Shown here: positions 51,301 through 62,800 of the stretch, one piece after another
Layout: every line of letters begins with the position of its first letter
How positions within the stretch are numbered: position 1 is the stretch's first letter
Assembly (NCBI GenBank): GCA_950097015.1
Contig: CATNEN010000029.1
Coordinates: 3,925,501 to 3,989,500, forward strand
From: Macrostomum hystrix
Lineage: Eukaryota > Platyhelminthes > Macrostomidae
Length of the DNA: 64,000 nucleotides
Direction of reading: 5' to 3'
The notes under the pieces: generated by a model
What the model saw: the letters and a program-made list of their open reading frames with translations, nothing else
The model's database searches: none
What the model was told of the DNA's origin: nothing
Made by a program: the position numbers and the translations under genes

Positions 51301-51758
51301 TCTTCAGGTTGGCTCATTAACCCGCCATTTCTTCAGGTTGGCTCATTAACCTGCCATTTCTTCAGGTTGACTCATTAACCTGCCATTTCTTCAGGTTGGC
51401 TCATTAACCCGCCATTTCTTCAGGTTGGCTCATTAACCTGCCATTTCTTCAGGTTGGCTCATTAACCTGCCATTTCTTCAGGTTGGCTCATTAACCTGCC
51501 ATTTCTTCAGGTTGGCTCATTAACCTGCCATTTCTTCAGGTTGGCTCATTAACCTGCCATTTCTTCAGGTTGGCTCATTAACCTGCCATTTCTTCAGGTT
51601 GGCTCATTAACCCGCCATTTCTTCAGGTTGGCTCATGAACCTGCCATTTCTTCAGGTTGGCTCATTAACCTGCCATTTCTTCAGGTTGGCTCATTAACCC
51701 GCCATTTCTTCAGGTTGGCTCATTAGCCCGCCATTTCTTCAGGTTGGCTCATTGTCTG
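48306..51758. repeat. 29-bp minisatellite (about 119 units), hairpin-forming
   Basis: The largest array in the window, with unit ttcttcaggttggctcatta followed by acctgccat. Each standard unit contains CAGGTT and AACCTG eight bases apart, so a single strand could form a row of 6-bp-stem hairpins. Variants are gg[ct]tc, gactc, cccctt for catttc and aacccg for aacctg. A ctgcaggg insertion variant recurs at about 49702, 49868, 50661 and 50807. Confidence 0.96.
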
Positions 51759-52600
51759 CCTTTTTGGATAGCAAACGCAGCCTGTTTAGACAGGGCGAAT
51801 TGTTGATTAGGCAAGACAATTCGCTGGTTAGACCATGAAAATGTCTAACAGATGAGAAGGAACAGTCAGCATAATAACAATAAGAAGAATAAAAATAATA
51901 TTAACAAGCTTCAGTAAAACTGCTAAACCCCAATCAGTCAGGCAAGCAAAGACAAGCCAGTTTCACTGCCCTCAACCCTCCTGTCTAGCAATTCCATCGT
52001 GTCTCCCACACGCAGATTGGGCTACATAGGTTGCTAAAATAGAAAGTGAGAAGGCATTGATTAGAGCATGATTATAAAGGGGAGGACTGGGCAGAGATTG
52101 GGATCGTGGGTGTAGCTACATGGGCTTGCCTGTAGGGTAGAGGAAATATAGTGTCGCCTCAGCCTGCATCCGTAAATGAAGCTCGCTCAGCATATCATGC
52201 AGCCCTGTCGCACCCCCCTCCTCCGTACGTACGTGCTCGGGGTACTGCAAGTACACCCGACAGCGGGGATAGAAATAGAGTGAGAGTGAAAGCGGATAGA
52301 TAGGGGAAGAGAACGATGGGACATGGGCAAGTCGATTCGTTTCGTCTGATGCCATTTCCAACTCCCCCCGGGCCACTCAAAATTTTCAGAGCACTCTGTG
52401 CATGGGCACAGATTTTTGCGGGAAAATTCATAAGCACTAATAAATGAACCGACTCGACTAGTCTCAAATGTGATTCTTAGAGGGTGTCTTGATGGAAATT
52501 ATTGATTATCTGCATGAGTTAGGGGCCATTCTCAGGTGTCGTTGAGACAATTCTCAGGTGTCGTCTCAGGTGTCGTTGGGAAGATTCTAAGGTGTCGTTG
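51759..52600. other. Spacer, no gene seen
   Basis: Two overlapping minus-strand frames at 52116-52467 have no domain that I recognise. The short ggtgtcgtt repeats at 52535-52600 lead into the next array. Confidence 0.5.
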
Positions 52601-52604
52601 AGAC

Positions 52605-53662
52605 GATTCGCAGGGTTGTATAGTCGAATCTCATGGTTGTATAGTCGATTCTCATGATTCTCATGGTTGTATAGTCGATTCTCATGATTCTCATGGTTGT
52701 ATAGTCGATTCTCATGATTCTCATGGTTGTATAGTCGATTCTCATGATTCTCATGGTTGTATATTCGATTCTCATGATTTTCATTGTTGTATAGTCGATT
52801 CTCATGGTTGTATAGTCGATTCTCATGGTTGTATAGTCGAATCTCATGGTTGTATAGTCGATTCTCATGATTCTCATGGTTTTATAGTCGATTCTCATGA
52901 TTCTCATGGTTGTATAGTCGATTCTCATGATTCTCATTGTTGTATAGTCGATTCTCACGATTCTCATGGTTGTATAGTCGATTCTCATGATTCTAATGGT
53001 TGCAAAGTCGATTCTCATGATTCTCATTGTTGTATAGTCGATTCTCATGATTCTCATGGTTGTATAGTCGATTCTCATGATTCTCATTGTTGTATAGTCG
53101 GTTCTCATGATTCTCATGGTTGTATAGTCGATTCTCATTGTTGTATAGTCGATTCTCACGATTCTCATGGTTGAATAGTCGATTCTCATGATTCTCATGG
53201 TTGTATAGTCGATTCTCATGATTATCATGGTTGTATAGTCGATTCTCATGATTCTCATTGTTGTATAGTCGATTCTCATGATTCTCATTGTTGTATAGTC
53301 GATTTTCATGATTCTCATGGTTGTAAAGTCGATTCTCATTGTTGTATAGTCGATTTTCATGATTCTCATGGTTGTAAAGTCGATTCTCATGATTCTCATG
53401 GTTGTATAGTCGATTCTCATGATTCTCATTGTTGTATAGTCGATTTTCATGATTCTCATGGTTGTAAAGTCGATTCTCATGATTCTCATGGTTGTATAGT
53501 CGATTCTCATGATTCTCATGGTTGTAAAGTCGATTCTCATGATTCTCATTGTTTTATAGTCGATTTTCATGATTCTCATGGTTGTAAAGTCGATTCTCAT
53601 GATTCTCATGGTTGTATAGTCGATTCTCATGATTCTCATGGTTGCAAAGTCGATTCTCATGC
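52605..53662. repeat. 30-bp minisatellite (about 36 units)
   Basis: Unit gattctcatggttgtatagt followed by cgattctcat, with shorter units lacking one gattctcat. The minus frame reads MRIMRIDYTT because 30 is divisible by three. Confidence 0.94.
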
Positions 53663-53955
53663 TTGTAGTGACTCCGAAATTATTTTGGATTTTTAGGATC
53701 GAAAAAGTGATTAAGATCAGTGGAGATAATTTCTAGTTTTGATTATTGCAGATTTTGATACAAACAATTAAAGAAAGCATTAAAGATCTACTACGGCCCT
53801 CTCAACCGGCCCACTGTGCCTTACTCGAGCCGGTCGTGAATTCTATTTGTTTCTTTTCTTATACGAGCTACGTCAGCTGTAGCAGCAACAGTTCTTTGAT
53901 TGAACAGGTCGATAGAAATGTAGCGATAGCAGGCTTAGTGGACCCGCGACACGCG
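53663..53955. other. Spacer, no gene seen
   Basis: About 290 bases of unremarkable sequence. The + frame at 53746 has no recognised domain. Confidence 0.5.
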
Positions 53956-54762
53956 TGCTTCTCATAACTGCCAAACCAGCTCAAAAACCGAGAAACCTTT
54001 ACCAGCTCCTGAACTGAAACTGCTTCTCATAACTGCCAAACCAGCTCAAAAACCGAGAAACCTTTACCAGCTCCTGAACTGAAACTGCTTCTCATAACTG
54101 CCAAACCAGCTCAAAAACCGAGAAACCTTTACGGGCTCCTGAACTGAAACTGCTTCTCATAACTGCCAAACCAGCTCAAAAACCGAGAAACCTTTACGAG
54201 CTCCTGAACTGAAACTGCTTCTCATAACTGCCAAACCAGCTCAAAAACCGAGAAACCTTTACGAGCTCCTGAACTGAAACTGCTTCTCATAACTGCCAAA
54301 CCAGCTCAAAAACCGAGAAACCTTTACGAGCTCCTGAACTGAAACTGCTTCTCATAACTGCCAAACCAGCTCAAAAACCGAGAAACCTTTACGAGCTCCT
54401 GAACTGAAACTGCTTCTCATAACTGCCAAACCAGCTCAAAAACCGAGAAACCTTTACGAGCTCCTGAACTGAAACTGCTTCTCATAACTGCCAAACCAGC
54501 TCAAAAACCGAGAAACCTTTACGAGCTCCTGAACTGAAACTGCTTCTCATAACTGCCAAACCAGCTCAAAAACCGAGAAACCTTTACGGGCTCCTGAACT
54601 GAAACTGCTTCTCATAACTGCTAAACCAGCTCAAAAACCGAGAAACCTTTACGGGCTCCTGAACTGAAATTGCTTCTCATAACTGCTAAACCAGCTCAAA
54701 AACCGAGAAACCTTTACGGGCTCCTGAACTGAAACTGCTTCTCATAACTGCCAAACCAGCTA
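53956..54762. repeat. 65-bp minisatellite (about 12 units)
   Basis: Each unit starts tgcttctcataactgccaaa and runs 65 bp to gaactgaaac. Units are almost identical; one site changes stepwise along the array (accagc, acgggc, acgagc, then acgggc again), which shows the order of unit duplication. Confidence 0.96.
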
Positions 54763-55002
54763 TAAAATAAAATTTCGGTATTTAGCATTTTCTTAAATAA
54801 AAAAGTTCGGTATTTAGAATATTTTATAATGTGAAACTTCGGTATTTTAGAATTCAGAATTTTTAGAATATTTAGAATTTTCTGTAGTAAGAAACTTCTA
54901 GAGAGATATTTTGGCACTGAAAATTTTAATGCACAATGTGTAATGCAGATCAGTCCATATAGTAACGAAACAACTCAAAATGAACAAGAAGAACAAAAAT
55001 AA

Positions 55003-55201
55003 TTTATTACACCTGCACTGATTGGGCCGGATGTGCAGCCGCAGCTATTGTGCGGCGCATCTGAAGGCTGCGTACGGCTGTTCAGTCCATGGACTGGCGG
55101 GGACGCTACGCGGGGACTCTCAATTATACCCCAGCTGATGCAGGCACCCATTTAACAGCTGGGTTAACTGTAGCAATGCACAGTTAAGTGTCTTGCTAAA
55201 T
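55003..55201 (-). mobile_element. tRNA-derived SINE, family A, copy 3 (3' part)
   Basis: Body and tail of the family, from ttattacacctgc to tgtcttgctaaa. Its tRNA-like head is displaced to 55832-55893 by a DNA transposon. Confidence 0.88.
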
Positions 55202-55209
55202 GTTCCTGG

Positions 55210-55831
55210 CAGTGTTGCTACGTCATTTTCCAATCATAACAGAAGGACATAATGTTTGTACCGTTTTTAAGCGATACACCAATCACCAAACTCATGGCAT
55301 GCATCAACAACAGCTGTCACAAGTGTGGTTGCCTTTCCATTCAAAAGTTGGACTTTTTTCAGTGCGACAACCATGAGTCGAGAATGTTTGACAGAAGCAA
55401 TGAAAATTATGGTGCCGAAGAAGCTTCCAAGATCCCATTGCTCATTAGACTCATCAATGGTTAGACTAAAGTTGCCATTTCCACTGCTTAAGTCTTGAAT
55501 TATTTCTGTTCTTTATGCTTGGGCAATGGCTGGCTTTAACGCAGCAATTTCCCTATCCGGAACCATTTATTGTAAACACCGCTGAGGTCAGAAGTCCTGA
55601 AGGCACGTCATGTTCCGCAAGATGAACAGCATAGCGAAGTTCCGCCTGTACCACCTGCTTTTCGAAAGTTGATTTAGCAGATTCAGAAGTGCTTGATGAC
55701 GCCAGGAAAATATGTTTGTTATAAATGGGCCTAAAATTGAACAGTTGCAATTAATAAAAGAAAAAGAATGATGCTTTGTAGAAAGAAAAAAATCCGTAAT
55801 GCAGAAAAATCCACAGCCTGTAGCATCAGAG
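55210..55831 (-). mobile_element. hAT-type DNA transposon relic inserted in a SINE
   Basis: A 622-bp insertion flanked by an exact 8-bp duplication, gttcctgg (55202-55209 and 55832-55839), as expected for hAT. The ends are imperfect inverted repeats: CAGTGTTGCTAC at the left and CTCTGATGCTAC at the right read inward, matching at 9 of 12 bases. On the minus strand there are two remnants of a hAT transposase. One at about 55560-55660 has QAELRYAVHLAEHDVP. The other at about 55255-55465 has FSLTIDESNEQW, the typical DESN region. The frames are separate and the catalytic core is missing, so it cannot move on its own. Confidence 0.8.
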
Positions 55832-55893
55832 GTTCCTGGGGAGTCGGAAATCGAACACCCAACAAGTTGTGAGTCCGACACTCTAAGCGTCAC
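55832..55893 (-). mobile_element. tRNA-derived SINE, family A, copy 3 (head)
   Basis: Continues the SINE after the hAT relic: ggagtcggaaatcgaacacc aligns with the B-box region of the copy at 18403, and gagtccgacactctaagc with the stretch that follows it. Confidence 0.75.
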
Positions 55894-56288
55894 TCTGGTT
55901 AACTTGGAAAATTTTCAATATGGAAATTGATTCGTTAAGCCGAATCTACCCTGTACCGAAGCATTGCAACCATTAACTGTACTATAGTAAAGTTCATAAA
56001 ATTGATCAGCATTTTCCATGATGCGAAATCGAAAGTTTCTAAAAAACTTCTTGTTGACTTTCGTGTCTCGTTTTGTAAAAAAGAAAAAAAGGAACAAAAC
56101 AAAAAATGTATGAATACTTTTTTGTCCAAATCTATTCTCCGAGCCCCAAACAATGGCTTGCAACTAGAGAATTTATTTGCGCCAGATGGTCAGATTGCTT
56201 TAATCCTAATTATTCAAGTTTGCCGGCACAGCAAACAGACGGGCACAGACCAGCTCTAACTGAAAGTTCGCAATGAGCTACCCGCCAT
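55894..56288 (-). terminator. RPS6 3' flank with poly(A) signal
   Basis: AATAAA on the minus strand at 56172-56177, about 110 bp after the RPS6 stop. The remainder is A/T-rich with no other gene recognised. Confidence 0.55.
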
Positions 56289-57023
56289 TCACTTGGCAGC
56301 GCTGGTGCTCTCGCGCATCGACTGGGAGCGGGATCGCTTGCGCTCCGCCTTGCGCTCCCTGGCCTCCTTGGCGCGCTGGCCGATCAGCTTGGCGTATTCG
56401 GCGGCCTCCTCGCGCTTCTTAGTGGCGCGTCGGCGCTTCAGGGCCACGCGGTGACGCTTGCGCTGCAGCACAATGGGCGTCACGAGGCGCTGGATCTTGG
56501 GCGCCTTGGTGCGCTCCGGCTTGCCCTCCTTGGTCTTCTTCTTCTGCCGGATGACGTAGGAGCGGACGTCGTCCTTCTTAGTCAGCTGGAACATGCGGCG
56601 GATGTTGGAGGCGCGCTTGGGTCCCAGACGACGGGGCACGGTGGTGTCAGTGAGGCCGGGAATCTCCTCCGGACCCTTGCGCACAATGACCAAGCTCAGT
56701 ACGGCCAGGTTGGAGTCCACAATGCAGCCGCGGACGGATTTGCGCTTGCGCTCACCGGTGCGCCGGGGCTTGTAGCACGAGTGGCCGGCAGACAGCAGCA
56801 GGCGGACGCGGCCGTTGGTCAGCACGCCCTGCTTCATGGGGAAGCCCTGCTTGTCGTTGCCGCCGCTGATGCGTACAACGTAGCCCTTCCACTCCTCGCC
56901 CAGACTGTCGGCTGGCACCTCGGCTGACATTCGCTTCTCAAAGAACGGCGTCAGCTTTTTTATGTCGTCCACTTCGAAGCATTTCTGCGAGCCCGCAGTC
57001 GGGAAGCTGACGTTGATCTTCAT
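56289..57023 (-). CDS. RPS6: Ribosomal protein S6
   Basis: 244 residues in one exon, starting MKINVSFP at an ATG. This is eS6 of the 40S subunit. Invariant stretches are present throughout: [20 protein letters not shown] (about 44-63), [17 protein letters not shown] (about 89-105), [20 protein letters not shown] (about 123-142) and [11 protein letters not shown] (about 173-183). The usual metazoan length is about 249. The C-terminal tail that carries the S6-kinase sites is divergent: [16 protein letters not shown] replaces the usual RRLSSLRAS-type tail, yet keeps basic residues before serines. The high GC and strong codon bias fit a highly expressed gene. Confidence 0.99.
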   Translation of the reverse strand: MKINVSFPTAGSQKCFEVDDIKKLTPFFEKRMSAEVPADSLGEEWKGYVVRISGGNDKQGFPMKQGVLTNGRVRLLLSAGHSCYKPRRTGERKRKSVRGCIVDSNLAVLSLVIVRKGPEEIPGLTDTTVPRRLGPKRASNIRRMFQLTKKDDVRSYVIRQKKKTKEGKPERTKAPKIQRLVTPIVLQRKRHRVALKRRRATKKREEAAEYAKLIGQRAKEARERKAERKRSRSQSMRESTSAAK

Positions 57024-57031
57024 TTAGTAGG

Positions 57032-57048
57032 GCTGCGGGTGGAGAAAA
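57032..57048 (-). other. Splice acceptor just before the RPS6 start codon
   Basis: On the minus strand, tttcttttctccacccgcag ends nine bases before the ATG. The polypyrimidine tract plus AG is either the end of a 5' UTR intron or a spliced-leader acceptor. The sequence alone cannot tell which. Confidence 0.6.
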
Positions 57049-57119
57049 GAAATTGATTAGATTGACTTCTTAGTGACCGAGAAAATCTTTAGTTCGGACA
57101 GCGTTCGGGTTAAGATAGA

Positions 57120-57235
57120 AAATTGACAGCTGACAGCTAGATAGACAGCTGACAGCTAGATAGACAGTTGACAGCTAGATAGACATTTGACAGCTAGATA
57201 GACATTTGACAACTAGAAACGAGAGCTAGATAGAA
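57120..57235. repeat. Short 17-bp tandem repeat
   Basis: About six units of gacagctagatagaca with g/t changes, just upstream of RPS6. Confidence 0.8.
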
Positions 57236-57246
57236 TTGACCGATAG

Positions 57247-57460
57247 AAATACAGCCAGTGTCACAGCCGCAGCTATTGCGCGGCGCCTCTAAAGGCTGTG
57301 TACAGTCGTTCAGTCAGTGGACTAGGAAAGCTGCCACTCTAGCTAACGCTGTTATTTATTTCTTAGCTGGGTGAACTTAACGGAATCGAAAATGAAATGC
57401 CTTGCTATACGAACTCCCGACTTCTAGGTCAGATATCTTTAAGATTTAGCCGCTCGAATA
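57247..57460 (-). mobile_element. tRNA-derived SINE, family A, copy 4 (old)
   Basis: Recognisable core (cacagccgcagctattgcgc, then ggctgtgtacag and ttcagtca-tggact). It is diverged over the rest and the tRNA-like head is hardly readable. Confidence 0.65.
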
Positions 57461-59520
57461 CAAGCTCCTCGATAAACATGACTATCCCTAAATAACTTTT
57501 TTTTGGAAATTCAAAATCCTAAAAATATGGACTACTAAACAATTTCGACAGTATAAAACAAGAAATGAACACACTGAGAAACATCGTTCTGGCTTATTCT
57601 TGCAAAAACAGCAGACAAAAATAGCAATTATGTAAATATATAGATTTGTTTAAACAGAGAAGAGCAAGCACAAAGTTACAGATGCATTACAGACGCTACA
57701 CTAAGATTCTATTTATAAATATTAATCTGCTTTCTTTCGGTGTAACAAAATTATTTTATTACAGACGGGTAAAAACTGGTTATATGGGGAGATTTCTAAC
57801 TTCTTAAGTAGAGGAATTTCAAAATTTGTATGCAGCATGGCCTTAGTAATAGGCACAGAAAAATAGCATGTGATATGAAGGATTATTATAAATTATGATT
57901 CTCCATATTTGGTAGAGATAGACGAAATAACGCAGGACAGAATAGCTCAGCTTTGCCAGGTCCCCAAATAAGCGCAGTAGAGAGAGACAGGACAATTTGA
58001 AAATTTGAAAAGGTGAGAAGGATTTGAATTAATCTTCTAATTATGTTTTTTCTTTTCTCAGTCTCATTGTTCGATGTCTATGGTTAAAAAGTCATAAAGC
58101 TTCATGGGAAAAGCAATCAAACAATGGCGGGTCATTCTTTGAGAATCCCCGTTTTGTCCATAGTTAAATGAAAGTCTATGGTTCAAATCCAAACCTTATT
58201 AAAGCTTTATAAAAACAAACATTCGATGACTGGTGTGAAAAAAACTATATTTCGGCCATAGACAAGTCTAACAATGAGGCTAAATGAAAGTGAGAAAAAT
58301 CCTAGTCATAAACTGCTAGCAGTGTAACTTAGAAATAAGCTGTCGATTAAGTGTTAGTGTGACTAGGATCAGAGACACCAATTAGAGATTAACAAATAAA
58401 CGAGCAGCTGATTTCACTTTCTTAGTGTCATATACTCGCGGTCGATAAAAAGCACAGGTTTCCCCCGCGATAATTTTCGTATTTGGCCCAGCAAGCACGC
58501 CTTTAGAATAGACAGACAGACCTGCCGCCTTCTCCACTACTCTCTATACCCCCCTACCCATTATCCGTCCGTCACTGCTCTCTCTCTCCTCTCTTTTATT
58601 CACACCAGTCGAACAGCTAGAATTAAAAGCCCAGCTAAGCACGTCCACAATCAAAACTGCAAGCCTAGCTGGTATTGTGTGCGTTCTAAGGCTTACCAAA
58701 ATTAACAAAAAATCAAACGCCAGAGAAGAAAAAATAGAAAGAAAGATACCCGAAGCAAAATGGCTTCAATAGCGAAGCATACTACAATTCTAAGACACAT
58801 CATAGCGTGTCTGGGCTACTGTCCAACGATTTCGTTGATAAGAAGGAACAAAAGGAAGAACATAATTTAGCCTACGGATTAAGGGACAAACAACAATATC
58901 GTATTGCTTTGATTGTATATAAAAAACAAGGAAAGTAAGCTGAAGCACATGGAAACCGCATCTCTTTAAGGCCCCAGCTAAACGGACGGAAATTAGATTT
59001 TAATCGACAAAGGTTTAGCATGATCAAATTTTTAGTTAAAAAAATATTATACAGAACGATACAGAAATTCACGGCCAATAAACCAGCAACCGGGCTGGAA
59101 GGAAAAATAGAAAAAAACTTTACAAGCTAATGATTGGCTAAACATTTTAATAAATAGCACAGACAATTACAAGTTAGGCTAGCTACTGGCACTACTTATA
59201 CTACTTACTCGTGGAAGTAGTGCAGCTAGATGTAGAAAAAAGTCGAAATCTAAATAAATAAACAAATAAGTCAAAGGTGGGGGAATGTCTCTGCTTAGTG
59301 CTCGCGATTAAGAAAATAACTATTTGGACGAATAAATTCGGACTGAGCTAGTTCAGCCCCGGTCAGTTGCTATGCCAGCTTGTGATCGAGGCGAAATCAT
59401 TTGCAAAGAATATAGTAAACTAAATTAATAGAAAAAACTCATTACACAGAAAGTCAAGTTTATAAGAAAGCATAGCACAAAAACTTAAAGTAGAAGACGC
59501 CATTTAAATTTGAATCAGGC
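57461..59520. other. Region between RPS6 and CEP104
   Basis: A/T-rich, no gene recognised. A pair of imperfect inverted arms at 58046-58083 and 58255-58300 bounds a possible small MITE-like element. The short pyrimidine-rich tract at 58530-58610 is unremarkable. Confidence 0.55.
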
Positions 59521-59524
59521 GTGT

Positions 59525-59530
59525 TTTATT
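59525..59530 (-). terminator. Candidate CEP104 poly(A) signal
   Basis: AATAAA on the minus strand about 119 bp after the CEP104 stop codon. Confidence 0.5.
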
Positions 59531-59648
59531 AATAGGCAGGGGCAAACAGTTAAGCGCACGGTGACAGACAAACATTCAACGCTAGAATCACAGACGCAGC
59601 TTGCTTCTCATATAAAATAGAGAAAAAATAGGAAAATTAATTTTGCAA

Positions 59649-59874
59649 TCATTTCTTCAGCTGCGGCAGCTTGGACTTCCGGGCCTGACCGCCACCGCCA
59701 CCGCCGCCACCGTCTTCGGCCTTCCTGTTGAGAGCGATCAGCCGCCTGGGATTCTGTTTGCAGCCATCAGCCCCAGTCAGGTGCTCCTTCCAGCCGTCGT
59801 CGCCAGTTGGGAAATTTTCGTGGCACAACGGACAGTGGCTCTGGCCTTCGACAGCGTGGTTGCACAGATTGTCG
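59649..59874 (-). CDS. CEP104: CEP104 exon d (terminal)
   Basis: 226 nt after a tccccccag acceptor; the first base completes an arginine codon. It encodes DNLCNHAVEGQSHCPLCHEN, a polyglycine run and the end KSKLPQLKK, then TGA. Confidence 0.96.
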
Positions 59875-62800
59875 CTGGGGGGAATTAGAGATTGTGGACG
59901 AAGCATAGTAATGCAGGATTGCATAGAAAAATATTTTTTAAAGATTCTAGATAGAAAAGACAATAATAAAGCCATGAGGGACTAGGAAGACTTTGTTCTG
60001 AAAGAATAGGAAGCATTGTCCTGAAGGAGACATTGTCCTTAAGGATTTAAGAAGAAATTGTGCTGAATGACTAGGGAGACATTGTCCTGAAGGACTAGGA
60101 AGACATTGTCCTGAAGGACTAGGGAGACATTGTCCTGAAGGACTAGGAAGATATTGTACTGAAGGACTAGGAAGACATTGTCCTGAAGGACTGGGAGATA
60201 TTGTCCTGAAGGACTAGGAAGATATTGTACTGAAGGACTAGGAAGACATTGTCCTGAAGGACTGGGAGATATTGTCCTGAAGGACTAGGAAGATATTGTA
60301 CTGAAGGACTAGGAAGACATTGTACTGAAGGACTAGGAAGACATTGTCCTGAAGGATTAGGAAGATATTGTCCTGAAGGACTAGGAAGACATTGTCCTGA
60401 AGGAGTTAGGAAGAAATTGTGCTAAATGACTAGGGAGACGTTGTCCTGAAGGACTGGGCAGACATTTTCCTGACTGACTAGGAAGACATTGTCTTGGAGG
60501 ACTAGGAAGACGTTGTCCTGAAGGAGTTAGGAAGATATTGTCCTGAAAAAGTTAGGAGACATTGTCCTGAAGGAGTTAGGAAGACATTGTCCTGATGGAC
60601 TAGAAAGATTTGAACCTCAAGAGGACTGGAAAGGTAATTCAAAAAGGCAAGAGACTGGCACTCAGGACAAGCTAAAAAAACTAGCAAAAAGAGTGGCTAA
60701 GGTGGGGCCTTACCGGACATGCTGCTCATGCTCCGCAACTGGAATAGCCTCTGTGCAGTATGGACACTTCTTGAAGTCGGCGCAGTGCTCGCACTCGTTT
60801 AACAAATGCTCGGACAGCATGGCTATTTCAACAACCTGCCGACAGGAGGTGCAGCGCTTCAGCATCGGGCAGCTCTTCCAGAAGTGAACCTCCATGCCCT
60901 GCTCAGTAGATCCGCCTTGCACTTTCTCGTCGCAGAAGATGCAAGCCTCGTCGTCTTCCACAGTCAACTTTGGCACCGGCTCGTCTTCAATGTTGCGCGG
61001 CGTCTCCTGCTGCTGCTGGTCTGCGGCCTTCGCTTTGCCTCCGCCTGTTTTCGCTGCCTTCTTGCCAGCGGCCGGCCTAGGTGCCGGAGCAGCCGAGTCC
61101 TGCTGAGCCGGCTGGGACTTCTGCTGCTTCTCCTTGGCCTGCTGCTGCTGGGCGGCCAGCTCGCGCAGCTCCTTCTGCTGACGCTTCAGTTCGTCAATCT
61201 GGCGCTGTTGGGCCTCCTCCTGCTGCTGCTGCTGGGCAGCATGCGGCTGCTTGCCATCCAGACGGTCGAATGTCTCAAACAGTTTCCTATAGAGTGTGTT
61301 CCGCCTAGTTCGCTCATCGTCTGGCGGCAGGTGCGACCTGACTGCCGCCTTGTCCTCTTTCTTATAGAGCTCGATGATGAGCAATTCGGCGCTCTCTCGG
61401 ACATCGCCGTGACGATGATCTAGCGCTTTGACAGCGAATGTCATCAGGCCGTCCAGTGTGACACCGTCAGAAAGGCCGTGCTGCCTGTACAGAGCAGCGG
61501 CTACTTCAACGCGACCAACGCCGAGGCGTTCGTGTGCGGACGGCTTGAATGGCTTCAGGCATTCGTGCGGGACAGCCTGCAGCGGACGCAGGTGAGACCA
61601 CTGGGACATCTCAACAATGTACTGCTTGGAGGCGTCGCGCATTCGAGGCGCAGTGTCGCCAGTCTTCTGCAATAGCCCGGGCACAATACGATCGCAGGCA
61701 TATTGAATCTCCTGGCGTTGAACAGAGTGCCGCTCGGTGAAGTCTGTCAGCAGCAGTTTAGTCAGCGTCTGGGCGGCTCGGAAAACGGAGAAAACTTTGT
61801 CCTGTGAGGAAGTTGAGTCGTGTAAACACTCTTACTATTTAGTAGATCACTCATACTGAATGTAATTGAGTTGTAGTCTAGTTGGGTTTGTAACTTGTAT
61901 AGCCCAGTAGTTAGGGCGTCGGACTCACGACTTGAAGGTCGGGGTTCGATTCCCGATTCCCTGCAGAACCTGCATACTTAGGACAGATAATAGAAATGAC
62001 ACCAAGCCCATTTAAGCAAGATGCACTACCTACACTACCAGTGTTACAGTCGCAGCTGTTGCGCGGCACTTTGCTAAGGCTGCGTACAGCTAGCTGTTCA
62101 GTCCATGGACTGGAGAACCGCTTCACGCTCCATCAACACCTAATACTGGTACCCATTTAACAGCTGTGTGAACTAAAGTACAGAGAATCGAGTTTCCCCC
62201 GGCTGAGATTCGAACCCATGACCCCGTGGTTAAGAGTCCAAAGCTGTAGCGACTAGACTATACAAGCCCCAGTTTAGTGGGGTTATTGTGCTCTAGATAT
62301 TTATTAACAAGTATAATATTGATTGTTTCCGATTGCCATTCGGATTACCTGCACTCCGCGCTGGCAAAGGTAAACGCCGGCTCTGAATACCTGGCGGAAG
62401 TCGCGCTCATCCTGCGGACCCATCTCATTAACCTGCTTATAGGCGTCTAACAGGGCGTCCTCCCGGTGCGACCAGGTCTTGGAGAAGGCTTTAGTGACGA
62501 GTGGAAGGCCGAACATGTCTATCACAGCAGAGGCCTCGCGCATATCCTTCTCGGTTAGATTCTCCGGTTCGCCAGTGATGCCGGCTCCACCGTCGTCATC
62601 GTCCGGCAGTGGCGTGTGACCGCCGCCATGGGTCTGCTGCTGATGCTTGAGCGCAGGCAGCGGCCTGTCGTCATAATCGGTGGAGTAGGCCACAGCCGGC
62701 CTGTAGGAGCTCTGCGGCGGTGGACTGGGCGATCGTCGAATTGGTTCGAGCAGTGGCGGCGGTGGGCTGGCCCGGCGACCGGGTGGCACCGACGCTGCGG

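Noticed and set aside
48306-51758. CRISPR-like array (regular repeats of 29 bp)
   Set aside because: There are no unique spacers between repeats, units are directly adjacent, and the surrounding genes are eukaryotic.
52116-52467. Overlapping minus-strand frames that could be an isolated exon
   Set aside because: No recognisable motif, two frames equally open, and no neighbouring exon to join.
52587-53660. 357-codon MRIMRIDYTT repeat frame
   Set aside because: The 30-bp unit is divisible by three and stop-free; it is one of many such arrays and has no coding context.
61897-61970. A functional tRNA gene
   Set aside because: A and B boxes are present, but the 5' and 3' acceptor strands do not pair and the same head recurs in SINE copies, so it is a SINE remnant.
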